Shown here: piece by piece, positions 1-7,614 of the stretch
Layout of the letters: each line of letters begins with the position of its first letter
Position numbering within the stretch: the stretch's first letter is position 1
Assembly (NCBI GenBank): GCA_046048135.1
Contig: JBJOGR010000019.1
Coordinates: 1-9,370 of the forward strand
Length of the DNA stretch: 9,370 bases
Origin: ATZT02 sp046048135
GTDB lineage: Bacteria; Actinomycetota; Actinomycetes; S36-B12; UBA5976
Reading direction: 5' to 3'
Notes under the pieces: generated by a model
What the model was told of the DNA's origin: nothing
The model's input: only the letters and a program-made list of their open reading frames with translations
Databases searched by the model: none
Position numbers and translations under genes: made by a program

Positions 1-1229
1 CTAGGGACTTTTTAGTTCCAGTTAGATTGCAACCTGGTTCTTGGTATGCATTGCCTCAATCGCCACAACTTTTTAAACAACTTTTAATGGTTGGTGGATT
101 AGAAAAATATTTTCAAATTGCGCGTTGTTATAGAGATGAAGACTTTAGAGCAGATCGCCAACCTGAGTTCACCCAACTTGATATCGAAATGTCTTTTGCT
201 GACCAAGAAGATGTAATCGCAGTTGGAGAAATGGTTATCAAAACTTTGTGGAGAGAAATTTTAGGTTATGAAATTGGTGATATACCAAGAATTACTTATC
301 ACGAAGCTATGAATAAATATGGTTCCGATAAACCAGATTTAAGATTTGATCTTGCACTTGTTGATTTAACTCAGTACTTTAAAAACACCCCTTTCAGAGT
401 TTTCCAAGCTCAACATGTTGGTGCAGTAGTAATGCCTGGGGGTGCTTCAACTCCTAGAAAACAATTTGATGCATGGCAAGAATGGGCAAAGCAACGTGGT
501 GCCAAAGGACTTGCTTATGCAGTTTTTAATACAGACGGTGAAATTGCAGGACCAGTTGCTAAAAATTTAAGTGAAGAAGAAAGAAATGGATTATTAGCTG
601 CAACCGGAGCAAAACTTGGTGATGCAGTATTTTTTGCAGCTGGAACAAAAAATGAAAGTCTTTCACTGCTTGGTGCCGCACGCATTGAAATTGCACAAAA
701 ATTAAACCTTATTGACGAAAAAGAATGGAATTTTGTTTGGGTTGTTGATGCTCCAATGTTTGAACAAGTACAGAACGAAAAAGGAGAAAATGTCTGGACT
801 GCAGTTCATCACCCATTTACTTCGCCAAATTCTGAATCGTTAAAAACTTTCGCTCAAGATCCAGGTAATGCTTTAGCTTGGGCATACGATCTAGTTTTAA
901 ATGGAAATGAAATTGGTGGTGGCTCTGTGCGTATCCATCAAGCAGATATTCAAAAAGAAGTTTTCAAAATCCTTGGCATAACTGAACAAGAAGCGCAAGA
1001 AAAATTTGGTTTCCTACTCGAGGCATTTAAATATGGACCACCGCCTCATGCTGGTATTGCATTTGGCTGGGATCGGGTAGTAATGCTTTTAACTAATTCA
1101 TTAAGTATTAGAGATGTAATTGCATTTCCAAAAAGTGGTGGAGGTCAAGACCCACTTACTGGTGCACCAACTCCAATAACACCTGCACAAAGAAAAGAAG
1201 CTGGTGTTGACTTCAAACCGGAAAAATAA
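1..1229 (+). CDS. aspS: Aspartyl-tRNA synthetase, 5'-truncated by the window edge
   Basis: Class II synthetase that charges tRNA-Asp with aspartate in the cytoplasm. The reading frame is open to the left edge (first whole codon at base 3, reading RDFLVPVRLQPGSWYALPQS), so the TTG at 27 is an internal Leu codon and not a start. About 408 codons are visible. The missing roughly 180-190 residues should hold the OB-fold anticodon-binding domain and class II motif 1. Motif 2 (YRDEDFRADRQPEFTQLD) is near bases 132-182. A bacterial-type GAD insertion domain lies roughly at bases 370-730, and motif 3 (GIAFGWDR) is at 1053-1076. The FGWDR form and the C-terminal IRDVIAFPKSGGGQDP and ITPAQRKEAGVD resemble actinobacterial AspRS. 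Whether it also charges tRNA-Asn cannot be judged, because specificity residues lie in the missing N-terminus. It ends in TAA, 2 bases before rarA. Confidence 0.97.
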   Translation, partial: RDFLVPVRLQPGSWYALPQSPQLFKQLLMVGGLEKYFQIARCYRDEDFRADRQPEFTQLDIEMSFADQEDVIAVGEMVIKTLWREILGYEIGDIPRITYHEAMNKYGSDKPDLRFDLALVDLTQYFKNTPFRVFQAQHVGAVVMPGGASTPRKQFDAWQEWAKQRGAKGLAYAVFNTDGEIAGPVAKNLSEEERNGLLAATGAKLGDAVFFAAGTKNESLSLLGAARIEIAQKLNLIDEKEWNFVWVVDAPMFEQVQNEKGENVWTAVHHPFTSPNSESLKTFAQDPGNALAWAYDLVLNGNEIGGGSVRIHQADIQKEVFKILGITEQEAQEKFGFLLEAFKYGPPPHAGIAFGWDRVVMLLTNSLSIRDVIAFPKSGGGQDPLTGAPTPITPAQRKEAGVDFKPEK

Positions 1230-1231
1230 TC

Positions 1232-2584
1232 ATGGACGATGCGCTCTTTGACGCAGAACCCATTGAGATACCTGCGAATAATAAACAAGTAAAAGCTCCA
1301 CTTGCCGCAAGAATGCGACCAAGAAATTTAGATGAAGTAGTTGGGCAATCTCAAATCACTAAAAAAGATTCTCCATTAAGAGCATTACTCAATCCAAGTG
1401 ATGAAAATAAATTGGCAGCAACTTCATTAATTTTATGGGGACCACCAGGAAGTGGTAAAACAACTTTGGCTCATGTGGTTTCTCATTCAACTGGTAGATC
1501 TTTTATTGAACTTTCTGCAACCTCAAGCGGGGTAAAGGAAGTAAGAGAAGTAATCGATTTAGCAAGAAGAAGATTTTCTAGAGGGGTTGGAACTGTTTTA
1601 TTTATTGATGAAATTCATAGATTTTCAAAATCCCAACAAGATTCACTTTTAGCAGGGGTAGAAGAAGGTTGGGTGACTTTAGTTGCTGCTACAACAGAAA
1701 ATCCTTCAGTTTCAATAAATTCTGCATTAATGAGTAGATCTTTAGTTTTACCACTAAATCCACTTACGAATGAAGACATTAAAGAATTAATAAGTAGAGC
1801 TATTTTAAGTGACAGAGGTTTGGCAGATAAATATCAAATTGAAGATTTAGCAGTTGAGCATTTATCCAATTCAAGTGGTGGAGATGCAAGAAGAGCTCTA
1901 ATTTCATTAGAAACAGCCGCTTTAGTAGCAGATAGTGAAAATCGAAATGTAATTACTATTAAAGATGCTGAAACTGCTGTACAAAGAGCAGCTCTTAGAT
2001 ATGACAAATCAGGAGATGAGCATTACAACGTAATAAGTGCTTTTATTAAAAGCGTTCGAGGAAGCGATGTTGATGCAGCAATTCATTACCTTGCACGAAT
2101 GGTCGAATCTGGTGAAGATCCTAAATTTATTGCAAGACGATTAGTAATACTTGCAAGTGAAGATATTGGTATGGCCGATCCAAATGCTTTAACAGTTGCA
2201 GTTTCAGCAATGCAAGCAAGTCAATTAGTTGGTTGGCCTGAAGCGAGAATAATTCTTGCCCAAGCGGCCACGTATTTATCTCTTGCGCCGAAATCAAATT
2301 CTGTTTATAACGCAATAAATGAGGCGATAGAAGATGTGAGAAAAGGTGATTTTGGTCAAGTTCCATCTCACTTAAAAGATGGTTCCTTGAGTGCATCTCG
2401 CCAAACTGGTGCAGGAATTGGCTATAAATATGCGCATGATTTTGAAGAAGGTGTGGCAAGTCAGCAATTTTTGCCAGATAACTTGAAGAATAAGACTTAC
2501 TACAAACCAGGAAATCGTGGAGCAGAACTACGCTTTAGCGAATTATGGGAAAGAATTCGACAAGTACTAAGGTCAGTTAAGTAA
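1232..2584 (+). CDS. rarA: Replication-associated recombination protein A (RarA/MgsA-type AAA+ ATPase)
   Basis: AAA+ ATPase of the RarA/MgsA/WRNIP1 family, which is related to clamp loaders and acts at stalled replication forks. The 450-residue length is normal for the family. The N-terminus carries PLAARMRPRNLDEVVGQ (about residues 23-39). Walker A GPPGSGKT is at 70-77, Walker B LFIDEIHR at 123-130, the sensor-1 region AATTENPS at 152-159, and the likely arginine finger R169 is in SALMSRS. The C-terminal half has the RarA tetramerisation region with ARRLVILASEDIGMADPNAL, which separates it from RuvB and DnaX. The ATG start fits the short acidic leader (MDDALFDAEP) seen in actinobacterial homologues. 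There is no clear Shine-Dalgarno, and the gene starts 2 bases after the aspS stop, so translational coupling is likely. Function is inferred from family membership. Confidence 0.95.
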   Translation: MDDALFDAEPIEIPANNKQVKAPLAARMRPRNLDEVVGQSQITKKDSPLRALLNPSDENKLAATSLILWGPPGSGKTTLAHVVSHSTGRSFIELSATSSGVKEVREVIDLARRRFSRGVGTVLFIDEIHRFSKSQQDSLLAGVEEGWVTLVAATTENPSVSINSALMSRSLVLPLNPLTNEDIKELISRAILSDRGLADKYQIEDLAVEHLSNSSGGDARRALISLETAALVADSENRNVITIKDAETAVQRAALRYDKSGDEHYNVISAFIKSVRGSDVDAAIHYLARMVESGEDPKFIARRLVILASEDIGMADPNALTVAVSAMQASQLVGWPEARIILAQAATYLSLAPKSNSVYNAINEAIEDVRKGDFGQVPSHLKDGSLSASRQTGAGIGYKYAHDFEEGVASQQFLPDNLKNKTYYKPGNRGAELRFSELWERIRQVLRSVK

Positions 2585-2595
2585 CTAAAACAAGT

Positions 2596-2601
2596 AGAGG
2601 A
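2596..2601 (+). promoter_or_regulatory. Ribosome binding site of alaS
   Basis: AGAGGA lies 6 bases before the ATG at 2608 within the 23-base rarA-alaS gap. It is one of only two strong Shine-Dalgarno sequences in the window and supports this ATG as the alaS start. Confidence 0.75.
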
Positions 2602-2607
2602 AAGAAA

Positions 2608-5265
2608 ATGGATTCGGCAGAAATTAGACGCAGATTCTTAGATTTCTTTGAAAAAAATGGGCACACAGTTGTGCCATCTGCTTCTTTAATTGCAAATGAT
2701 CCGACTTTGCTTTTAGTTAACGCAGGTATGGTTCCATTTAAACCATACTTTTTAGGTGAAGCACCAGCTCCTTATAAAAGAGCAACCTCTGTTCAAAAAT
2801 GTGTCAGAACTTTAGACATTGAAGAAGTTGGAAAAACCACAAGACATGGCTCTTTTTTTCAAATGGCAGGAAATTTTTCTTTCGGAGATTATTTCAAAGA
2901 AGGCGCTATCACTCTTGCCTGGAAATTATTAACTTCTTCTGTAAACGATGGTGGTTATGGATTTGATCCAGAAAGATTATGGGTCACAATTTATTTGGAT
3001 GATGAAGAAGCATTTGAGATATGGAAAAACAAAGTAGGGCTTCCAGAAAATAAAATCCAAAGAAGAGGCATGGCAGATAACTACTGGTCAATGGGAGTTC
3101 CTGGACCATGTGGCCCATGTTCAGAAATTTATTTTGATCGAGGACCATCTTATGGAAAAGAAGGTGGACCAATTGCTGATGAAGAAAGATATTTAGAAGT
3201 TTGGAATTTAGTTTTCATGCAATATAACCGAGGCGAAGGCGGAACTAAAGAAAAATTTCCAATTTTAGGAGAGTTGCCAGCAAAAAATATTGACACAGGA
3301 ATGGGTCTTGAAAGAATGGCAGCCATTTTGCAAGGGGTAGAAAATATTTATGAAATTGATACCACAAAAATTATTTTGGATAAGGCTTCAGAAATTGTAG
3401 GAATTAATTACGGTAAAGATTTAAGTTCTGATGTTCGTTTAAGAGTTGTAGCTGATCACACTAGAACAGCAGCGTTTTTAATAGCTGATGGTGTTATTCC
3501 TGGAAATGAAGGAAGAGGATACGTGCTTCGCCGCATGATGCGAAGAGTTATAAGAAATATGCGCATTTTAGGAGCAGAAAAACCTGTCATAAAAGATTTA
3601 ATTGAAGCAAGTATTAAAGCTATGGGACCACAATATCCTGAGTTAAATAGCGACAAGTCAAGAATTTTAGAAATAGCAATTGGTGAGGAATCCACTTTTA
3701 GTCAAACTTTAAAAACAGGCACGCAATTATTTGAAGAATCATTAAATGAACTAAAGAAGTCTAAATCAAACACACTTTCTGGGGATAAAGTTTTTGAATT
3801 GCACGATACTTACGGTTTTCCATTTGATTTAACTTTGGAAATGGCAGCAGAAAATAATGTTGAAATTGATGCTGATGGATTTAAAAAACTAATGCAGGAA
3901 CAAAAAAATAGAGCCAAACAAGATGCCAAAGAAAGGAAACAAGGTTTAGCAGATGCACAACAATATAGAGTCCTAGCAGATTTAGCTGGTGTTACGGATT
4001 TTATTGGTTATAGCCAAACTAGTAGCGAAGTAACTTTAAAAGGTTTATTAAATAATGGTGAAGTTTCAAAAGTTGCGAATGAAGGATCAAGTATTGAATT
4101 TGTTTTGGATAGAACTCCTTTTTATGCAGAGGGGGGTGGTCAGTTAGCAGATGCTGGAAAATTAGTCCTTACTAATGGTTGCGAGATTCATGTTGAAGAT
4201 GTGCAACAACCTGTACCTGGATTATTTGTCCATCGAGGTGTTGTAAAAAAAGGTGAAGCTGTCACTGGTTCTAAAGCAATTGGAGAAGTTGATTTATTAA
4301 GAAGAAAAGCGATTTCAAGAGCACATACTGCAACACATTTAATTCATAAAGCTTTTCGTGAATTCTTAGGCGAAACAGCTACACAACTAGGAAGTGAGAA
4401 CTCACCTGGAAGATTACGTTTTGATTTTCCATCCCCAAAACCAGTTGATCAAAAAGTATTGCAAGATGTGGAACAAAGAGTAAATGAAGTTTTGCTCAAT
4501 GATTTGTCTGTTAGTGCAAATTTGATGAGTCAAAACGAAGCCAAAGCAATGGGAGCTATGGCTTTATTTGGAGAAAAATATGGCGATGTTGTACGCGTAA
4601 TCAGTGTTGGAGATTGGGCTCACGAATTATGCGGCGGAACTCATGCCAGAAGATCTGCTCAACTTGGCCTAGTTAAATTTTTAAGTGAATCAAGTATTGG
4701 TGCTGGAACAAGAAGAGTGGAAGCATTAGTTGGAGCAGATGCTTATCAATTTTTAGCAAGAGAACATTTAATGGTTTCAAATTTACAAGAAATGTTAAAA
4801 GGAAGATCAGAAGAGCTTCCAGAAAAAATATCAACTTTAATGCAAAAACTTAAAGAGACAGAAAAAGAAATAGAAAAATATAGAAAAAATCAAATACTTG
4901 CAAATGTTTCAAAATATTTACAAAAAAGCCATGATTTAAATGGGTTAAAAGTAATTAACTTCTTTGTTGCAGAAGAACTAAATGCTAGTGATTTAAGGGA
5001 TTTAGTATCAAATGTTAAAGGTCAAGCTGGAACTAACCCAACAGTGGTAGTCGCTGGATCTGTATTAGATGAAAAAGTAAATGTAGTGATAGCTGTTAAT
5101 GAAGCAGGGCAAAGCCAAAACTTAAATGCCGGAAACATTTTGAAAGAAGTTTTATCTAAACTTGATGGCAAAGGCGGAGGAAAGGCAGATCTTGCGCAAG
5201 GAGCAGGAACAAAAATATCGGATGCTAAATCTGTAATCGAAAATATTGATGGGTTTATTAAATAA
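2608..5265 (+). CDS. alaS: Alanyl-tRNA synthetase
   Basis: Class II synthetase that charges tRNA-Ala in the cytoplasm and edits mischarged Ser and Gly. It is complete at 885 residues, a typical length. The N-terminus (EIRRRFLDFFEKNGHTVVPS, then KCVRTLDIEEVGKTTRHGSF near 64-83) is the conserved catalytic domain, with GMGLERM at 231-237. The tRNA-recognition helical region follows to about 450. The editing domain shows PFYAEGGGQLAD at 504-515, the metal-binding HTATH (H573, H577) and CGGTH (C675, H679). A charged, coiled-coil-like stretch at about 740-765 leads into the C-Ala domain, with GGGKADLAQGAG at 857-868. The start is supported by AGAGGA 6 bases upstream. The N-terminal block is close to the actinobacterial form. 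Many actinobacteria carry rpsD near rarA and alaS, but it is absent here. No truncation or missing catalytic residue was seen. Confidence 0.98.
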   Translation: MDSAEIRRRFLDFFEKNGHTVVPSASLIANDPTLLLVNAGMVPFKPYFLGEAPAPYKRATSVQKCVRTLDIEEVGKTTRHGSFFQMAGNFSFGDYFKEGAITLAWKLLTSSVNDGGYGFDPERLWVTIYLDDEEAFEIWKNKVGLPENKIQRRGMADNYWSMGVPGPCGPCSEIYFDRGPSYGKEGGPIADEERYLEVWNLVFMQYNRGEGGTKEKFPILGELPAKNIDTGMGLERMAAILQGVENIYEIDTTKIILDKASEIVGINYGKDLSSDVRLRVVADHTRTAAFLIADGVIPGNEGRGYVLRRMMRRVIRNMRILGAEKPVIKDLIEASIKAMGPQYPELNSDKSRILEIAIGEESTFSQTLKTGTQLFEESLNELKKSKSNTLSGDKVFELHDTYGFPFDLTLEMAAENNVEIDADGFKKLMQEQKNRAKQDAKERKQGLADAQQYRVLADLAGVTDFIGYSQTSSEVTLKGLLNNGEVSKVANEGSSIEFVLDRTPFYAEGGGQLADAGKLVLTNGCEIHVEDVQQPVPGLFVHRGVVKKGEAVTGSKAIGEVDLLRRKAISRAHTATHLIHKAFREFLGETATQLGSENSPGRLRFDFPSPKPVDQKVLQDVEQRVNEVLLNDLSVSANLMSQNEAKAMGAMALFGEKYGDVVRVISVGDWAHELCGGTHARRSAQLGLVKFLSESSIGAGTRRVEALVGADAYQFLAREHLMVSNLQEMLKGRSEELPEKISTLMQKLKETEKEIEKYRKNQILANVSKYLQKSHDLNGLKVINFFVAEELNASDLRDLVSNVKGQAGTNPTVVVAGSVLDEKVNVVIAVNEAGQSQNLNAGNILKEVLSKLDGKGGGKADLAQGAGTKISDAKSVIENIDGFIK

Positions 5266-5270
5266 CTATT

Positions 5271-5726
5271 GTGAGAAAAGGTATTAGATTAGCTTTAGAT
5301 TATGGCGACAAAAGAATTGGCGTTGCAAAATCTGATGTGGATGGAATTCTAAGTTTTCCTGTAGCAACTTTAAAAAATTCAAAAGAGGTTTTTTTTGAAA
5401 TCTCAAATCTAATCTCTGAAACTAACTGTATAGAAATTTATATAGGTTTTCCTAAGCTTTTATCCGGTAATAAAGGAAGAAGTGTTTCAAAAGTTTTAAG
5501 TTTTGCCTATGAACTATTTTCAACTACTGGATTTTCAGATATTAGGTTCATTGACGAAAGACTCACCACCACCACAGCCGCATCGGCATTGCGTGAGAGT
5601 GGCTTGAAGGCAAAAGAACAAAAAGGTGTTATTGATCAACAAGCTGCAGTAGAAATATTAGAAATTGCGCTAGATTTTGAAAAGAGAAATAATAAGGTTC
5701 CAGGCGTAAATTTTAAGGAGGTTTAA
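5271..5726 (+). CDS. ruvX: RuvX/YqgF-family RNase H-fold nuclease
   Basis: Small RNase H-fold protein of the YqgF/RuvX family, described as a putative Holliday junction resolvase and implicated in 16S rRNA 5' processing. The 151-residue length is usual. The first-strand motif DYGDKRIGVA at 10-19 supplies catalytic D10. The family glycine/proline loop is IGFPKLLSGNKGRS at 58-71. DERLTT at 95-100 and VIDQQAAVEIL at 120-130 (D122) complete the acidic site. The start is GTG, 5 bases after the alaS stop, with no recognisable Shine-Dalgarno. It is accepted because D10 falls where the family expects it. The 3' end of the gene contains the ribosome binding site for mltG. A run of eight T at 5389-5396 stays in frame. 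The ruvX-mltG-aroE order is common in actinobacteria. Which family activity dominates here cannot be told from sequence. Confidence 0.93.
   Translation: MRKGIRLALDYGDKRIGVAKSDVDGILSFPVATLKNSKEVFFEISNLISETNCIEIYIGFPKLLSGNKGRSVSKVLSFAYELFSTTGFSDIRFIDERLTTTTAASALRESGLKAKEQKGVIDQQAAVEILEIALDFEKRNNKVPGVNFKEV
5715..5722 (+). promoter_or_regulatory. Strong ribosome binding site of mltG, inside ruvX
   Basis: AAGGAGGT is a near-perfect match to the anti-Shine-Dalgarno and ends 5 bases before the GTG at 5728. It lies in the last codons of ruvX, so it settles the GTG start of mltG and is consistent with coupling of the two genes. Confidence 0.85.
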
Positions 5727-5727
5727 A

Positions 5728-6813
5728 GTGCCTTCTATTTTAGATGAATTTAAACGAGAAGAAGAAACTTACAAATCTGAATTGCAACCTGCTCCTTATT
5801 TAAAAATTGGCCTAATTATTTTTACCGTACTTTTAGGAATTGTGATTTATTCATTCATTCCCAGTGGGAGTGTAAAAATTCTTGATGGTCCTGGTGGGAC
5901 AGGTCCTGTTCAAGTCACTATTAATCCGGGAGCATCTTTAACTGAAATTGGAAGAGTTTTAGCAGATGCAGGTGTTGTAAAAAATTATGTTGAATTTGTA
6001 AGCGCTGCAGAAGATATTCCTCAATCAAGTGCAATTGGTCCAGGAAAATATAACCTTGTAAAAAGTATGGGTGCAAAAGAGGCGATCTTTGCATTACTTG
6101 ATCCCGAGAGCAAAGTAAGTATAAAAATAGTTATTCCTGAAGGTTCAAGATCAAGTTATGTATTTGCAGCTGCAGCTCAAGCTTTAGGGGTTTCTGTTGG
6201 TGATTTTGAAAGTATTGCAAAAGATCCTAAAGACTTAGGACTTCCTGAATATGCGAACAATAATGTTGAAGGATTTTTATATCCTGCAACCTATCGTTTT
6301 GATGAAGGTATTACACCTAAACAAGTACTGCAAGAAATGGTAAAAAGATTCCTTCAAGCAGCAGAAGAGCAACAACTAGAAGCAACAGCAAAAGCAAATG
6401 GTTTAAAACCATATGACGTAATAATTATTGCCAGCATTATTGAAAAAGAAGTTGCGCCAATAGATCAACCAAAAGCCGCTCAAACAATTCTAAATCGATT
6501 AGCAAAACCTATGAGACTTCAACTTGATAGCACATTAAATTATGAACTAAATTCAAACACAATTATTTTATCTTCCGAACAATTACAACAAGATTCTCCT
6601 TACAATACTTATACAAATGATGGTTTACCGCCAGGTCCTATTTCTAATCCTTCAGAAGCAGCAATTAATGCGGTATTAAATCCAGAAGAAGGAGATTGGA
6701 TTTATTGGGTGACGGTAAATCTTGATACCAAGGAAACAAAGTTTTCAAATAATAACGAACAATTCTTAAGAGATAAACAAGAATTTTTACGCTGGTATAA
6801 CCAGAATCAATAA
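5728..6813 (+). CDS. mltG: Endolytic murein transglycosylase MltG (YceG-like)
   Basis: Membrane-anchored lytic transglycosylase that cleaves nascent peptidoglycan strands and is thought to set glycan length near the synthesis machinery. The 361-residue protein has a short charged cytoplasmic tail (about 1-24), one membrane segment (about 25-43, IGLIIFTVLLGIVIYSF) and an extracytoplasmic remainder. A LysM-like region spans roughly 60-125. The YceG domain shows EGFLYPATYRF at 181-191, the catalytic glutamate E239 in IASIIEKE, LQLDSTLNY at 264-272, and SPYNTYTNDGLPPGPISNPS at 290-309. The start is GTG, with a strong Shine-Dalgarno 5 bases upstream. It begins 1 base after the ruvX stop and ends 3 bases before aroE. 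The cytoplasmic tail is short; longer, disordered tails are common in high-GC relatives. This is an intact, confident family assignment. Confidence 0.95.
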   Translation: MPSILDEFKREEETYKSELQPAPYLKIGLIIFTVLLGIVIYSFIPSGSVKILDGPGGTGPVQVTINPGASLTEIGRVLADAGVVKNYVEFVSAAEDIPQSSAIGPGKYNLVKSMGAKEAIFALLDPESKVSIKIVIPEGSRSSYVFAAAAQALGVSVGDFESIAKDPKDLGLPEYANNNVEGFLYPATYRFDEGITPKQVLQEMVKRFLQAAEEQQLEATAKANGLKPYDVIIIASIIEKEVAPIDQPKAAQTILNRLAKPMRLQLDSTLNYELNSNTIILSSEQLQQDSPYNTYTNDGLPPGPISNPSEAAINAVLNPEEGDWIYWVTVNLDTKETKFSNNNEQFLRDKQEFLRWYNQNQ

Positions 6814-6816
6814 ATT

Positions 6817-7614
6817 ATGAAACATGCAGGAGTAGCTGGATATCCAATAGAACACTCTTTATCGCCACTAATACATAAAGCAGGTTATAAAGCGCTAGGT
6901 CTTGATTGGAATTATGAAAAGTATTTACTTAAAGAAGATGAATTATTTAATTTTGTAAATAACCGAGATAAAAATCTTGTGGGATTGTCCTTAACTATGC
7001 CGCTAAAGGAAAAAGCAATTGAAATTTCAGATGTGGTAACCGAATTAGCAAAAAAGGCAAAAAGTGCAAATACTTTAATTTTTAAAGACGGAAAAATATA
7101 TTCAGGTAATACCGATATATATGGAATTGTGCAAGCTTTAAAAACTAATAAAAAATTAGATTTATCAAATCCCGCAATAATTGGTAGTGGAGCAACAGCA
7201 CGATCTGCGGTTTTAGCATTAAAAAATCTTCAGGCAAAAAGTGTTATGGTATGTGCCAGAAATGAATCAACATTAACTGAAATAAGTGATCTAGCTAATT
7301 CTCTAGAAATTACTTGTCAAATTATTAATTGGAATGACCTAGCTAAAGCAATGAATGCTTCAACCTTAATTTCAACCTTGCCAAGTCAAGCCATGGATAA
7401 GTTCGCAGCACTAGGTCCTGAAAATCCTGGAACGCTTTTAGATATTGCATATGACCCTTGGCCATCAAAAGTTGCCATGGAATGGATCTTTCGACGAGGT
7501 TTTGTCGTCTCAGGTTTAGAGATGCTCTTGCATCAAGCTTGTATGCAATTTGAATTAATGACGGGTTTTAAAGCCCCCATAACCCAAATGAGGCAGGCTT
7601 TATTTAAGAATTGA
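6817..7614 (+). CDS. aroE: Shikimate dehydrogenase (NADP+)
   Basis: Reduces 3-dehydroshikimate to shikimate, the fourth step of the shikimate pathway, in the cytoplasm. The length is 265 residues, normal for the family. The shikimate-binding HSLSP is at 13-17. The catalytic lysine K64 is in LSLTMPLK (57-64), where S58 replaces the Asn of the classical NVTxPxK motif; I recall the Ser form from other actinobacteria. The catalytic aspartate D100 is in NTDIYG (98-103). The Rossmann glycine loop is GSGATARS (123-130). R148 in ARNES sits where the NRT Arg binds the NADP 2'-phosphate, so NADP use is inferred. DIAYDPWPS (209-217) and GLEMLLHQACMQFELMTG (233-250) close the domain. The ATG has no Shine-Dalgarno and lies 3 bases after mltG, so it probably relies on coupling. 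The TGA stop overlaps the next gene. Confidence 0.94.
   Translation: MKHAGVAGYPIEHSLSPLIHKAGYKALGLDWNYEKYLLKEDELFNFVNNRDKNLVGLSLTMPLKEKAIEISDVVTELAKKAKSANTLIFKDGKIYSGNTDIYGIVQALKTNKKLDLSNPAIIGSGATARSAVLALKNLQAKSVMVCARNESTLTEISDLANSLEITCQIINWNDLAKAMNASTLISTLPSQAMDKFAALGPENPGTLLDIAYDPWPSKVAMEWIFRRGFVVSGLEMLLHQACMQFELMTGFKAPITQMRQALFKN

Noticed and set aside
27..29. TTG as the start of aspS
   Set aside because: The frame is open to base 3 and reads RDFLVPVR, conserved AspRS sequence, so the gene simply enters from the left edge.
2127..2459. 110-residue minus-strand reading frame inside rarA
   Set aside because: It lies wholly antisense to a conserved part of rarA, is rich in Leu/His/Gln as expected of a complement shadow, and shows no family motif.
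2984..3172. Minus-strand frame inside alaS
   Set aside because: Antisense to the conserved catalytic domain; composition is that of a shadow frame and there is no ribosome binding site worth noting.
3456..3695. 79-residue minus-strand frame inside alaS
   Set aside because: Complement of conserved alaS codons; no recognisable domain and no independent context.
4853..4890. A-rich repeat-like stretch in alaS (repeated gaaaaa units)
   Set aside because: It codes for the Lys/Glu-rich linker helix before the C-Ala domain, so the repetition follows from protein composition and AT-rich codons.
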